This document shows, piece by piece, positions 1-13,200 of a stretch of 64,000 nt of DNA. The stretch comes from Aphelocoma coerulescens (Eukaryota > Chordata > Aves > Passeriformes > Corvidae). The translations under genes were made by a program, and so were the position numbers. Numbering within the stretch: position 1 is the stretch's first letter; the number at the start of each line of letters is the position of its first letter. The notes below the pieces were generated by a model. It had not been told where the DNA came from. It saw nothing but the letters and a program-made list of their open reading frames with translations, and made no database searches. The stretch lies in contig NC_091013.1 of NCBI RefSeq assembly GCF_041296385.1, positions 35,314,001 through 35,378,000 on the forward strand, written 5' to 3'.

Positions 1-2959
1 CTTGGTTAATTTAGGGTTTGGGCCAGGGATAAAGTTTGGGTTGAGAGAAGATCCTAGAGATCCAGGTGCAATGACTCTGGAAATGGGCTGTCACCAGGAA
101 TGATTGGCTGCAAAGAGAACTTGACTGCAAGAAGCTTTTGGTCATCATAATTGCTCGATGACTTAGTTGAAGACTCAGCCCAAACAAATTCTTGTCTTCC
201 ACCTGCTGTGCAGACTGTAGATTTGGAGTTTCTTCTGGATCTGTTGACAACATCTTATATTTCTCTTTTCATTCCACTGGGGCAGATGGTCGAAATGTAT
301 TACTACTCTTTCTTAATCTACCTTGTGGATCTGAAAGGTTGTTTTATGGTGTAAGCAGATATTTCAAATGTGACACCTTTATCCTGAATGGCTTATCTTG
401 TTTATGAACTTTTTGACAGGAGTTTAAGGTAATCTTTATTTATCTTTTGTGTCATTCTGCATTAAACTTTAAAATTTGCCATGTATTTTTGGCTAGAAGC
501 TGCTATTTACAGTGTTGTCAACCTTAACTGTTCAAAGATTAGGAAGGCCTGCAAATCATGAGATTTATTTTAAAAATGTATTGACATTTTAAACTTTCAC
601 ACTTACAAGACTGTAGGACATGTTTTTCATGTTTATGAGCACCTCTGCACAGATTCACAGGCTAGAAGCCTCTGTCTCTCTCTTTTATTGAAGGATGGTA
701 TTTCACTTGCTTGTGATTCTCTGGCTTTCAGGAAAAACCTCCAACCAGGTGAAAAAAGAAAATTAAATTTTAGGGATAATGGAAGCAGTGAAGCAGTGGT
801 GTATTCAGCATTTTTTGAAGTGGACTCATCTCACCTGAGCCTCTGAAAGTGATCTCTTATGTCCAAGGCACTCCTGGGTACCGTTTTTCAAAAGTATTCT
901 GCATGCCCTATTTTTCTACAAGGACTAGAAAGCAAAGTGAGGGTGACTGGCTGAGACAAAGATATCAGATAATCTTGTCTGTAGTGCCTTCAATTCAAGA
1001 AAAGATGCCTTTCTGAAATGAATGTTCACTAAGTTGTTGAGCTCAGTAATAGACAACAAAGCATGCTTAAGAAGTCTTTGCAAAAGCTATTGACTTTGTG
1101 GGGCTAATCTCACTGGGCTCTCATTATAATCAGAGGAGACTGAATGAATCAGGTAGAGAAGGAGTCTACACTCATAGCCATCTTTAGGAGCCTCCTTCTC
1201 CCCTGGTTGTAGGAGGAGCACAGGGAGAAAGTAGCCTCAGAACAGAAAAGTTGTCCATTTGTCATATTCAATTCATTATGTCATAGGCATAAAATTAAAT
1301 CACAAGGCTATAATGGTCTCTTTTATCCTGACAAGTAACAGGACACAGTTCATGAGCCACTTATGCTCGAGTAGAATCTCATTCTGCTGTTATCTGCAGG
1401 ATAGTGTAGGAGTTGGGGCAAGTACTTTTGGGGAGTTGCCTCTTAAGCTGCAGTCCCTGGGCAGTGTTCCCTACCTGCCAGTTATGTGGCATGAAGGTGA
1501 CTTTGCCAGGAGCTGCAGCCTGTGAGTAATGTGTTCTGAATGCTTGCTCTCTTTCCAGACAAAGTGAGGTGTTACATCCTGCAGTAGCCAGGCACGAACA
1601 CATACAGTGAAATGAGGCTGACCAAACAGCCAGCAGGGATATGTGGGGCTTACTCAGGTATTTGTCTGTTCCCCTACCACCACCTTAAAATAAAACAGTT
1701 CATAGAAATGATTCTGCTTATTTGATGGTACTAGTTATGTTAGTTTCATGCTAAAAAGTAGCCTGAAGGAAATGGTGGTATCTGTGAATTAATTACTCTT
1801 TTAAGTGAATGAATTAAGTGGCTAAATGTGAACCCTCCACTGTTTTTACGAAGGAAAAGTTAATTTACTCTTGATTGAGGATCACTACAAAAATCAGCAT
1901 ATGTTATATGCTGGGGGGAAAAGAAATCCTGTACATGTGTGCCTGCAAGGTCTCCCAAACACTTCCTTCCCACAGTGGACACACAACATCAAACCCATCT
2001 CAGTGTCTTCCATGCTTGTAGTTCCTGTGCTCTTGTACCCTTTTCAACCTTGCCATTACATGTTGTGGCCCTTGTTGTGTGAAGCCAGCTATAAAAAGTC
2101 AGATATTTAGGTTATGGAGCTGTCACTTTGTGTGCTTGTAAAACACCCTTCATGCCCATGGAATGCTGCAACTCAAGAGTAAGTTTGGTCTCAGGGTGTG
2201 GTCTCAGTCCTGAAGACCTTTACACCATGAATAAGAAGGCTTGCCAAAAAATTGAAACAAGGGGCCTTTGGTTCCCAGGATGAATCTGGAGGTGTGCAAG
2301 GAAGTAAAGATGGAAAAAGGGGTAAAAGCAGGGCATGCCCATGACTGTCATTTGCTCTTGTTGCTGCTTTGTTCTCTGAGTCAGCAAATAGGTTAGTCAT
2401 AGTCAATATGCTAAGATGCATATATAAACCGATATCTAAGCTTGATGAGTGAAAAGATTCCTGTCTCAGTCAGTGGTAATTCTTCCCTTGTCTTCAGTAA
2501 GTGCAAGAATGGGGCATTTTGATTTGTTGGACCAGTTCCCTAAACACACAACTTTTCAGTAGGAAATGGACCATGTCATGGATTTACCACAATGGGGTCT
2601 TTGCTGGGAAAATTTTACAGAGCTCAGAGTCCTTTCTGTTCTTTTGGATGCTGAAGTTATTTGCTCTTAAAGGTATCAGCATCTTTATAGGGAAGGTATC
2701 AGCTTGGATGGATGAGCTGAATCTAAAACTCTGCCACTTCTCCTTCAAAAAGACACTTTTCATTCTTTTATTATTTTTTTTTCTGCATGAATTCTGTACT
2801 GAGGATCTGAAAGAGCCTGAAGTGAAGTTGTGCTGGTCAGATCAGTGACAGGGTAATCCCTGGGTGCTCTGCATTTAAAACACAGGCATTGAGGTGTCAT
2901 CAGTCTCACCAGAGATTCCTCTTATTTTTCTCAGTAAATGACAAACACTGAAGAAGAGC

Positions 2960-2979
2960 TGTTCCCCACATGGGGAACA
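2960..2979. repeat. Short perfect palindrome (9-bp arms)
   Basis: The arms TGTTCCCCA and TGGGGAACA are exact reverse complements separated by the two bases CA. It could form a short cruciform or be a dimeric protein-binding site, but a single 20-bp palindrome in 64 kb is not far from chance expectation. No function is assigned. Confidence 0.75.
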
Positions 2980-3601
2980 CACATGTGCTTAGCAGAACCA
3001 AGTTACTTTTGGTTATGAGGACATAGCTGTGTGAGGACCAGCCCCCCTTGCATGGTTCTGCTAACACTGGTGACAAATCTCAAGAAAAACCCACCTTTCC
3101 AGGGATCTTTCTGTGTTACAAGTGGTTTGCTGCGTGCAGGGAAATTAAAACCCTGTTTGTGCTATCATTTTCATGCTGAAACAGGGATTTCTGATTGCAC
3201 CTTTTTTTTTATTTGAAGTTTTTTCTGTTGTATTTTTGCCTGTCATTGGTCTTTTAATATTCCAGCAATAGACACACTGGCATCCTTCCAGCAAACTTTA
3301 ACCATCCTTTAAGCAAATTGCAATTAGCATAACTAGTTTTAGCAGAACTTTGATTGAGGAATGTGGTGTGGGAGGCTCTTACATATGGTTAAACAGTACA
3401 ATCTACAAGATTCTCACTAAAAGCATTCTTGCTAATAAGCAAGTAACTTTGGACTTAAGCTTTCCACATGGTGAGTTTTCAGCTGTGTTGAACTATGAAA
3501 CCAAAGAGCAGTGCCAAGCTTTGAACAAATATGTAGGCTGAGTGTGGAAAGATGCCTTGAATCAGTGAGGGTGTTTTATTTCCATAGGAAATTATGAAGG
3601 C

Positions 3602-3623
3602 TTTTTTTTTTTTTTTTTTTTTT
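3602..3623 (+). repeat. T22 mononucleotide run
   Basis: An uninterrupted run of 22 T follows a C. On the minus strand it is an A-tract and could be the tail of a degraded retroposed sequence, but I recognise no element body beside it. Runs like this are length-polymorphic and prone to sequencing error. Confidence 0.9.
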
Positions 3624-6600
3624 ATGATGGTGAAGGTATTTTCAAAGGAATATATCCACATTATTTTAGCAAAGGCTTTGCTGACCCTCTAAGCCTATCT
3701 AGGTGAAGCTGAGAAAACATATTGGTGTATTTGAGTGATGAATTGTGCTCAATCATTCTGTATCATTTTGGTTTTCTTGGCATCTGACTGGCTTCTTCCT
3801 AGAGTAGTGGAATGGAGGAAGCAAATTGTCTAATCCCATACTTAAGATCCGCCCCCCTTGCACCTTTTCTACCCTTATATTTTATTATATCTTGGGGTCT
3901 TTGCTGCAGAGGAGGATCAACTCTTCTAATGTGTCTAGAAGGAACATTGCTGTTGTTTTTGTGACTGTATAAGCAACATGTCATGCATTGGAACTGCTCA
4001 CTGGAGTAGGGCACAGGTATCAGTTACCCATTGAGTTTCATGGCTCTGAAAGCATGATGCTGCTCATGAGTCCCTTTTCTTGCACACCAGTGCAGAATGG
4101 GACTGGAAAATGCATTTATGATCTATACAAGTTCTATAGGGAACTATAAGGAAATATGCAAATTCTAACCTTTCATTTATTAAATTTTAGAGGAATTACC
4201 CTTAAATTCTTAGTGGTGAAACTTAACTGAAAATTGATATTTGCCACTTTTTCTGAGGCAAAAGTTAATCGATCAAACTTAAAGTACCTGCGATGAAAAA
4301 ACAAAATTAAAAAAAATCTTAGTATGGAGGTCTCTGCTTTTCACCAGAAGCAGAGATTGCAAGTCCGTTGTTTGATTTCTTTCTATTTCTCAGGCCTTTC
4401 TTTGGCATTCATTACAAGATGTCAAAATTGTGTCCCATGCACTGTTGACTCTAAAATTTCAGGCTGTGGTTTTCTTTATTTTTTCTTGGTCTGGTTCAAC
4501 TAGTAGCAAAGCTCCCAAATGTACATCTTTCTACTCAGTGTATGATTCTGTACCTACAGAGCAACTATGTAATATGATTTTTCATTATCCTTAAAGCAAA
4601 ATGGAAATTTTAAACTTCCATTAAAATGTTCTAACATTGCAGTAGGAAAAACCATTGTCCTAATAAAATTTAGAAGCCGAAACCTGGGCTCCCCTCTTTA
4701 TTTTTTTATTGGTTTCTATAGTCTCAGATGCTAACATGTTCTACAGAACTGGAGATATTTTATGCACATTAGAGCATCACTTCCAGTTTTCTTTGTAAAT
4801 CCAGAATGTAACATAGCAGCAATTCCTGTGGTTAATAATCTGGAAGCTACATTTGTCACAACGATGGAATAGACATATCAAAACCTGAGAATCTGGTAAG
4901 GAGAAGATTATGTGGCTCAATTCTTTACACTACTCTGAGTGAAAATAATAAACCAGGCAAACATACTGTTGTGCATTAAAAGAAAAATTGCAAAAAAATT
5001 TGAATTATCAAAGATTACTCAATGTATCACCATCTAAAAATGCATTTATCTTAATGAAAAACCAACTGTTAAAACTGGCCTAAATATTTATATTTGACCT
5101 TGCTTGTTGAGTCCCTGGTAAGAAAATCCTAGTTTTCTTTGAAAACTAGCAGTTAATGGAGTTGCCATTGGGTGTAGCTATTGTGTTACTCTCTCCCTAG
5201 ATGATCGTATAACAAACACAGAACAGGTTATTTTTGAGAGACAGCCCATATAGAAAAATTATTTCTCCATAATAATTCCTGGTTTAGAGGTGTTTTAGAA
5301 GGATGACAGAAATCACGCTAATTATTAGCATTCCCTACAGCAGGAAAAGAGAGTTTGCCAAAAAACCATTGTTGTAACTGATGTGTTATTTTAATAATTG
5401 GAAAAATACATATACAGTACCTTTTGTGCTTGAGTTTGAAGTTGGCCTACTTGAAGAGATGTGTCTTTCCCTAGTTTGAATAAATTTGTTTGTGAAATAA
5501 CAATGATCTGGAGGAGTGGAAAAAATCCACTTAAAGCTAATGAAACCTCGAGAGCATGCAGAGATGTCTCATAAGCAGGTTCTGTGTGCCTAGCAGAACT
5601 TGTTCTACTCCCACCTGATTAGTCGTTCTCATGGGAATAAAGGCAGCAAAATAAATGGGTTTCCCTCCTTCTCCCTCCTTCCCCAGCATATAGGACACTG
5701 AGATGTAAGCACTCAGCTGCTCTTTTAAATGTTAGCAGAAAAAGTAAAGAGGAGTAAGAGGATCACAGGACTAGGCCAAAACGACAAGGTGACAATTGAA
5801 TCTTCTCAGATCTATTGAAGAGTTCACCACAATTTAACTGGTGCTTCTGTACAAATTTAAAAGCCTGAATGTATGCTGCTTACCAAACTTTGAGTGCGCT
5901 ATATATTGAACATTAAAAGCATTGCTTTTAAGATAGGGGGATGATGCAGCAATAAAATCACTTGAAGAGTGGCAGAAATAAGAGCTTCTGAGATTTTTAT
6001 ATTCAGATGGCAGGGATAAGGACCTTCCCCCTGTATCAAGGGCTAGTCTGTTCCCTGCTCTTCTTCCACAGTGCAAGGCATATGACTTCCCAAGGGGACA
6101 GAAGAGTCACATTCTCTCTCTTGTAGCTTATGGAAGCAGATCTTGCAGGATGGAAATCACGGTGGCATAAGTGAAGTCTAGGAGACCCCTTTGTGAGGGT
6201 TCATCATTTGTGTCTTCACTTGAAGCCATAGCTGCCTCCAGGCAGTGATATAGTCTCTGTAATCATACTGGGGGTATCAAACACACTTCTTTTAGCATTA
6301 ATAGCTTCAGTTTTCAAACTGTTTTTAAATAATTATCTAAATCTGACTTCTGAGCTCTTGAAGCTTCAGCTGACACAGTAGTTTTGGTTTTGGAATACCA
6401 TAAAACACAGATGAGAAAAATAACGAACTAATGCTGTATATTGGTATTCATTAAAGAGAGGGAGTTCTAGCCCTGACTTGCACTAGCACAACCAGGTGTT
6501 TTCATGAACCTTCACACAAGTCTGTCAATCTGCAGATACTTCAGCACTTATAACTATAGAGTGCCAGGGAATGACCTGTGCCAGGATGCAGGGAAAGATC

Positions 6601-8482
6601 AGACTCCAGGCTAGGATGATAAGGAAAGTGCACAAGTGACAAATGAATAGTCACTATTCTTGGTCTTAACCAGAAACATTTCCACAGCCATTTTAACTGG
6701 GCAGTTATCTGCTCAGCTATCAAGAAGTTTATTTGTGATCCAAGTTACGGAGGACAATCAAAATAGCCAGTCATTCACAGTAAGTTATTGTTTTCTTATT
6801 CACAGAATTTTTTAGACAGTCAGCTAGAATATCCATAAGACTCAGACACATATTAGTACTGTAAAAGAATGTGAAGAATTTTATATTTGAGCAAGAGAGT
6901 TATAGGAAATGTGGGTATAGATTCAAGAGTTCCAAAAAGTGAAACAAATGTGTTGTCTTTTTAAAAATATTAACTCTGTCCACAGATTTAATGAAGTGTA
7001 TTACAAGATCCCATGATGGACATATAGCACTGCTTATTTAATAGCAGAATATTGAAAATCAATATGCAGCATAAAATATGCATTTTTTTATGGTGTCCAT
7101 AAAAAAGCAAAGTGTAGCTACAGGGCTACTGGTGAATTATGCTCTGGCCATTTAAGTCATTGTGAAGACAAAGAGCCTTTTTTCCTTTTTTTCTGCTCTT
7201 ATTTGGGTTCTCACAGTGGATCTGCTACCTATTTTAGCCTTTGATCTTTATAAAGGTGTTAATCTGGTAAGACCTCATCATACTTCTTTTTTCTCAGCCT
7301 CAGAAGAGCCTGGGAGGGCCCTGCAGTTCCTCCACATTTGATGGCATCATCAAGTTAGCATGGACAAAGGGAGCAGCTTTTATTTATGCTCTTATGACAT
7401 TTTTAACACTAGACCTTCTTTGTGATTTTGCATTGTACCTTCAGACAATTCCTGCTTCCAGGGCTCTGGCTGTGATGACTTTTTCAGTTGCTCTGCTTTA
7501 GAAGGATACTTCAGAACTGTGGCACTAAAAGTTACATTGGACGATAAAGATGAAAGAAAAGGAAAGAAAAAAAAGTAAGTATGGTGTTTGTAAGATCAGA
7601 GGACAACCTGAGAAACACGTTAGACACAATGAAAATGAAAGTTAAAAAGAATTGCTTACAGTACTTAAAACAGTACTCCACTATGAGAAAGGGGGTGGGA
7701 GAATTATCGGAGACAATTTCTCTAAATCCTCTGTATCCATTCAGGAATGGTTTCTAAGCAACCAGTACATGCAGATAGCCCCAGGAGTAAGAGGTATTAT
7801 GAATGCTTGGAGACACAAAGAGGAAGAGAAAGATGAAACAGAGCTGGAATGAGGCTGGGAGGATGCTGGAGTGGAGGGCTGTCCCTATGCAGCACCAGCA
7901 CTGCAGCTGGTGAGGCAGAGGGTGATCTGCCTCACAGTGAGAAGATACATCAAAAGAAGTAAAATGAAGGATGTAAGAACCTAGATGAAAAGCATGAGTT
8001 TTGTATCACTCTTTCAAGCCTCCCATTAAAAATGGGCAAGCGTGCATATCTTGCTGTATGTAATTGTCCTTATTTTGCAGAAGACTGACATTTACAGTTC
8101 CCCTGTACTTTATTCTAGTTGTTTAAGAAATGTTCTTGTTAGCTTTTGTCCAGAGAAGTAATTGTTCACTTCTTATTCTGGCAAATCTTTCATTAATGGA
8201 TGTATTTAATCACTAAGGAGAAAGATTAGTATCTAAAAAATTACTGGATGACTAGATAAATGGAAAAAAGTGCACAATTGAGTGAATGTGATAGAAAACA
8301 TTGAAAGGCAGGGCAAAATGGTTGTATATTGTCAACTTGGATAAAAACTGCATTTTTAGTGTAGGGTTCTATATATTTTGAACTATTGATAAACAAACCA
8401 CAAACCTTCTTGTATCACCCTTGGAGAGAAAAATTGGATGTGCTTTTCTGCATCCATATATAACCTAAGAAATAACTCCTCT

Positions 8483-8656
8483 GGGTCACACAGGCTGCCC
8501 AGAGAAGTTGTGGAGTGTCCATCCTTGCAGATGTTCACAACCTGCCTGGATATGGTCCTGGGCAGCCAGCTCTAAGTGGCCCTGCTTGAGAAGGGGAGTT
8601 GGACCAGATGATCTCCAGAGGTCCCTTCTAACCTCAAGTGTTCTGTAATTCTGTGA
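8483..8656 (+). mobile_element. CR1 LINE, 3' end fragment
   Basis: This matches the familiar 3' end of avian CR1. It opens with the conserved CACAGGCTGCCCAGAGAA block, continues through a TGCCTGGA block and GGACCAGATGATCTCCAGAG, and ends with the CR1-specific tail repeats ATTCTGT. CR1 has no poly(A) tail and ends in short 8-bp-like repeats, as seen here. It is strongly 5' truncated to about 170 bp, which is usual for the family, so no ORF1 or ORF2 remains and it cannot move. Orientation is plus because the tail lies at the right end. The left boundary is approximate. Confidence 0.92.
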
Positions 8657-9777
8657 AATACATCAACATATCAACAAGTTTTAAGGAAAGACCTCTTGTC
8701 TCTTTGCTTTACCCTGTTTTTCCTAAGTAAATGGCTTTCCTAAACTCTCTTTTGAGACTCACTAAGTGCAGCCCAGGAGACTCCATAAGTCATGGGACTG
8801 GAGCCTCCTGAAAGGTGCTTCCAGTTGAATCCAGTAACAATACAGTTAACCTCCTGCATGCTGGGGATCCAGATCCCATCCTGACTATGTCCATCAGAAC
8901 TTACTTTTGCTCTTGAGTACATCTGGTACTTGCCATGCATGTACATATCTAAGCACATTTTCAGCTCTTTTTACTGTGGAAGATTCCAATGGCAAATTTT
9001 CCAGTCTTTATGTTATATAAATTCTCACAGTAAAAAAAAGTATGTCTCAATACTGACACACTTAACATCAATGCCACCAAGTTAAGGACTGCCTGTTTTC
9101 TCACATTTATAGGAATCACATATCTCTCTGGCTTTTTCCCCTAAATAATTTCTTTTTAATATAGGTAACTGCAGTTGGTAGTTACTAGGTGAAAGGATGG
9201 TGTGACATGCTCTACGCAGGCCATGTGATTGTTTATTCTAATTTTTTGTGGAAGTGAGGCTAAAATTACAATGTTTTCATCTCTTTTGAGGGGAAATTGG
9301 GAAACCGTGGACATTTTTGTTAGATACCTTTTATTGGAGTGTATTTTAGATCTGGGTTGTCATCCGGAATCCTCTACATTTCAGTTCTTATGGACAGGGG
9401 GACAGGGGTAGGAATAAGTGGAAAACATCTTCCATTGTCATCTCTTTTAAAATGTCTGCTAATTACTTAGGTCAAGTAACAGAGGATGAGATGAACACAT
9501 TAAGTCTGAATGGAAAAGGACCCTCTCAGAGTAGATGGAAACCCTTCTACAACATTCAATGTCTTGTGACTTGCATGGTGTCATGTAATATGTCTCAGGA
9601 CATGTCCCCAACATGAAGAAAATTTAATAATCGTTTAAGTTAATATTTTTCAACAACATATCATTTTCAAAGCTTGCTATTAGTTAAAAGCTCTAAAAAA
9701 AAAAAAAAAAAAAAAAAAGTCATAATAAAAATAATTGATTTTTTTAGGTTAAAAAAACCCCTTTAAGATCACAAAGA
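8657..9777. other. Unique non-coding spacer between two CR1 pieces
   Basis: No gene or repeat body is recognised. The minus frame at 8740-8958 (72 codons) and the plus frame at 9229-9411 (60 codons) have no recognised similarity. An A-run (9695-9718) lies near the right end. Confidence 0.55.
9695..9718 (+). repeat. A24 mononucleotide run
   Basis: An uninterrupted run of 24 A followed by AT-rich sequence. It lies about 60 bp left of a minus-strand CR1 fragment, but CR1 does not carry poly(A) tails, so the two are probably unrelated. Confidence 0.9.
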
Positions 9778-10279
9778 CCATTGCACTGTTCCTGCTGGCC
9801 ACACTATTTCTGACACAGGCCAGGACCCCACTGGCCTTCTTGGCCACTCAGGCACACACTGGTCCATGTTCAGTTGCTGTCAAACAACACCCCTCGGTCT
9901 TTTTCCACTGGGCAACTCTCCAGCCACTTTTCCCCCAGCCTGTAGTGCTGCTGGGGGTTAATGTGACCCAAAGGCAGAACCCAGCACTCTGCATTTTTAA
10001 ACCTTGTATCGTTGCCCTCAGCCCATCAATCCAGTCTGTTGAGATGCCTCTGCTGTCTTCCTACATTCCACCAGATCACTGGTGCAGCCCAGCTTGAGGC
10101 CATCTGCAAACTGACTGAGGGTGCGCTTGATCCCCTCCTCCAGACCGTTGGTAAAGATATTAAACAGAGTTGGCCCCAATATTGAACTCTGGGGAACACC
10201 TCTGGTTACCAGCCCCTGCTCCATTTTGAACTACTCTCTAGGCTTAGCCATGCAACCAGTTTTCACTCACTGAAGAGTA
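9778..10279 (-). mobile_element. CR1 LINE fragment, ORF2 reverse-transcriptase region
   Basis: Read on the minus strand, this is an internal CR1 segment covering the later part of the reverse transcriptase and the sequence downstream of it. The nucleotide pattern follows the well-known avian CR1 block: the region encoding the PQG..LGP motif, the FADD-like motif, and then the downstream thumb/connection-like segment. Both ends are abrupt, so it lacks the 5' ORF1/endonuclease part and the 3' tail repeats. Substitutions and a small deletion near 10000-10080 show it is old. The reverse-transcriptase remnant is listed separately. Confidence 0.9.
10018..10224 (-). pseudogene. Decayed CR1 reverse-transcriptase remnant
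   Basis: The minus-strand frame of 68 codons keeps the CR1 reverse-transcriptase core in recognisable form: VPQSSILGPTLFNIF near residues 10-24, then LEEGIK, then FADGLKLG near residues 39-46. In active CR1 copies the first motif reads PQG and the catalytic motif reads FADD. Here PQG has become PQS, and the second catalytic aspartate is a glycine (codon at 10099-10101), so this copy could not polymerise. The frame is bounded by stops, has lost the fingers and endonuclease, and diverges after the FADG motif. It is a dead fragment of ORF2, not a host gene. Confidence 0.9.
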
Positions 10280-13200
10280 AAGTGAGCTACAGTCTGCAGC
10301 AATTTACCTTTATTTACTTGCAAGTTTTCCTGTTGGGGACCAAGAAGAGCTAATGGACCATTTCAACAGCTAATGGAAAACATAAATCTCATCCTTCTTT
10401 GATGTATCTGAAATGTGTATCTAGACAATGATTTAATTACCAAAAAGCACTTTGAGCCTCTGATTCATTTCTAACTTTTTTTTGAAAGTCCAAGGGTTCC
10501 GTAATAGATACTCTTGAGTTAATGGGTGATGGCCATCTATGATTTACATAGGCTGTTAACTTGTTAATGTAGTATTTGATTTCAATCTCAATTTCCTAAT
10601 AGTTTCTTACCTATGAGTAAGAAGCTTCCTACAGCCACTTCAGCTTACACAGCTTCATTTCTGCCTGTCCAAAAAGTTTTTCTCCATTCTGGGACTGATA
10701 TATATGATAGGCAGCTCACTAAAATGCAGCAAGAGCACAGAAGTGGCTGAGCTGTATACCAGGTACTTCAACAGCAGGCTTGAAGGGAATAATTTGGAAG
10801 AATAGCCAGAAACAATTTTAAATGCTTTCAACTGAGTTAGGAAAAGATTTAGCTTTATAAAAATCAAATGAATATAGATCTGATTCTCTAATGTGTCATC
10901 TTAAGTTTTTATTGGTATAATCTCTTAGGCTTGCATGGAGTTAAACCAATACACAGCTAAAACAAGAGAGATGAGAGCTGAGCTTCTGTGAGTTTTGGGA
11001 AGCATGCTGCAGTGCAGTGCTGGATCTGCAGTATTGAATTCAAAATGCAAAAGAGAAAGCACTCATATTAAACTGTCTAATCCCACACCCTCACTCCCTG
11101 TTACAAATATGAGTAAGATTGTCATCAGACAATTTAGAGAAGAAACATTTCAACTGACAAGAAATTGCTGAAGAAGTCTTGTTTCTGTTGGAAGGAAATG
11201 TAGTTAGTTTTGAGCTGATAATGATTAAAAGAGATTGAAAATATGGTGGATGTATTTTTATTATTATGCAAAAGAAATTTTGACTAAGAATATCAGAAGT
11301 CTGGGAACAATAATGGGAAAACTTGGAAAAAAACCCCACAGAATAAAAAAGCAGTCAGATTGAGGAAAAAACCCCAGCACCCAAAAAAGTTAGCACAATT
11401 CTTTTCCCCCTTAAAAACAGAAGTCTTGGGTAGGCAACAAAGGAAAATTAGGAAATGGGCCAGTGGATGCAGGTCCAGGGAGCGCCACAGATCTTTGCAA
11501 CGATGCTGAATGTACAGACTGTGGAGGGACTCTGTACAGACACTGGTCTGCTCTGATAAATCTGATTACACGAGAAAGATTGCATATGGGTATTCACAGA
11601 ATGCAGAATCAACACAATGACAATAAGCATTATAAAGTTATCCTGACAGGACCTCGGAGGACTGTGAGCCTCATGCCTAATGACAGGCCACTGTAGGGTC
11701 ACTGGGTAGCAGGACCCCTTGGTTTCTTTTAATTATGGGGGTTTTTTTGAAAGTGCATTGTTTCCTAAGTCATTTGGGAAGAAGGGGTTTGTGGGCAGAA
11801 ATAATTCAGCATTAGAGGGAAGATCCCAGTGAGAAACTATTTTTGCATGGGCAGATGGATTTAAAACTGCAGTTGGCTCTGTGCTGTTCCTAATCTATAT
11901 TAAGAAACTGTTGTTCTGTGTGATATCCTGGCCATATGCTAAAGCCAGAGGATAGTCTATGATAAAAGAGTAAAGAATAGTTTATCTTTCTGAATTTGTT
12001 CATACACTCTGTGGCTCATGTTTCTTCATCTGACAAGGAAAGCTCAGAGGACGGTAGCAGATATTCCTCTTGATTCCCATCTTTATTGTAAGAATGGAAC
12101 ATTTTCCATCTTTCCGGCAAAATATGGTTTTCAAAACAGACAAGAATGAATTGAACTTTCAGGCTCAGAGGTTTTAAATAACTCCATGTCTCAGACCTGT
12201 ACTCTATTTTAACCCATGCTAGTGGGAGGAGGCACAAAGCACTTTGGTTTTGTAGAAAATGCACAGGCGAGTAGGGAGGAAAGAAAATCCAGAGGATTTT
12301 CTCTTGGTGCCATTATATCAGACCTTTTTGCACCTACTGTCCTAGACAGCTGTCATTCTCTTGTTGACTCTTCTTCCCAAGAAACACTGTTTTGAATTAC
12401 AGACTTTTTAGCCTTTTGGAATAAAGAAACAAGCTGGACATATGAGTAAAGTCTTGGTGCTTTGAGGAAAACAGAAGGACAAAAGTGAAAGCTGGATTTC
12501 TAAGTGTCAAGGGACAAAACAAGGGTCCTGCAAAATTATGTCATCATGCAGGACATAAGGAGCTGCTACAATTTAACAAATTGAAAAATTAGATAAGAAA
12601 GCACCCTAGAATCATTTTTTCCTTGGAAGGGATTTTAAATAGCCTAGAAAACTGAATTGGTATGCTAGAGTGGGTATACAGATTCACTGAAAGAAAAGTG
12701 GAAGTTAAATTCAGGGGCATTCAACAGTTACCCCAAAAACTCCATACAGTCCTTCTAGCTTATGAAGGAGACTGGCTGCTGAAGAGAAATTGCTTTTGCA
12801 TCCTCAATGTGTCACTATAACAGGCTGTAAATAAGCCAAGGGGAGATCACAGATTTGACACCCACTGACAGGCTAAATACAACAGTGGACAATGTCCTCC
12901 TGTCTGAGGACACCTGCAGAGCCTGGCTAATGTGGAACTTTGCAAGGAACCTGGTGGGGTACCTCCATTTTCACACATTGCAACAACTTCCACAGTTTTG
13001 TAGTTGCAGAATTTTACTTGATACTGAGTCACTTGTAGAAGCAGACACAGTAATTGGTCGATGGTACTCTTAATATGTCTTTATGTAAATTTACTTTGCT
13101 TGTTTAGTCCTGTAATGGTTTTGCTAAGGAAAGGAGAGTGGGACCTTAAGAAGACTAAGGAGGACTTGTGTGGGGTGGAGCTGCTCCTTCCTGTGTCAGA

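Larger units (their letters stand above)
1..8482. other. Unique AT-rich non-coding stretch
   Basis: I see no recognisable gene, RNA gene or transposon here. The longest open frame (2501-2848, 115 codons) is rich in Phe, Leu and Lys, has no domain I recognise and no convincing splice context. The sequence has the low GC and scarce CpG typical of vertebrate intergenic or intronic DNA. Small structures inside it (a palindrome at 2960-2979 and a T-run at 3602-3623) are listed separately. Conserved non-coding elements or short exons could be present but cannot be judged without alignment. Confidence 0.6.

Noticed and set aside
11463..11696. Zinc-finger-like spacing (CTDCGG...SALIN...RLHMG) in a 77-codon frame
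   Set aside because: The spacing between the cysteines and putative histidines is off by one or more residues, the first histidine position is a leucine, and no second finger or linker follows. Chance resemblance is more likely.
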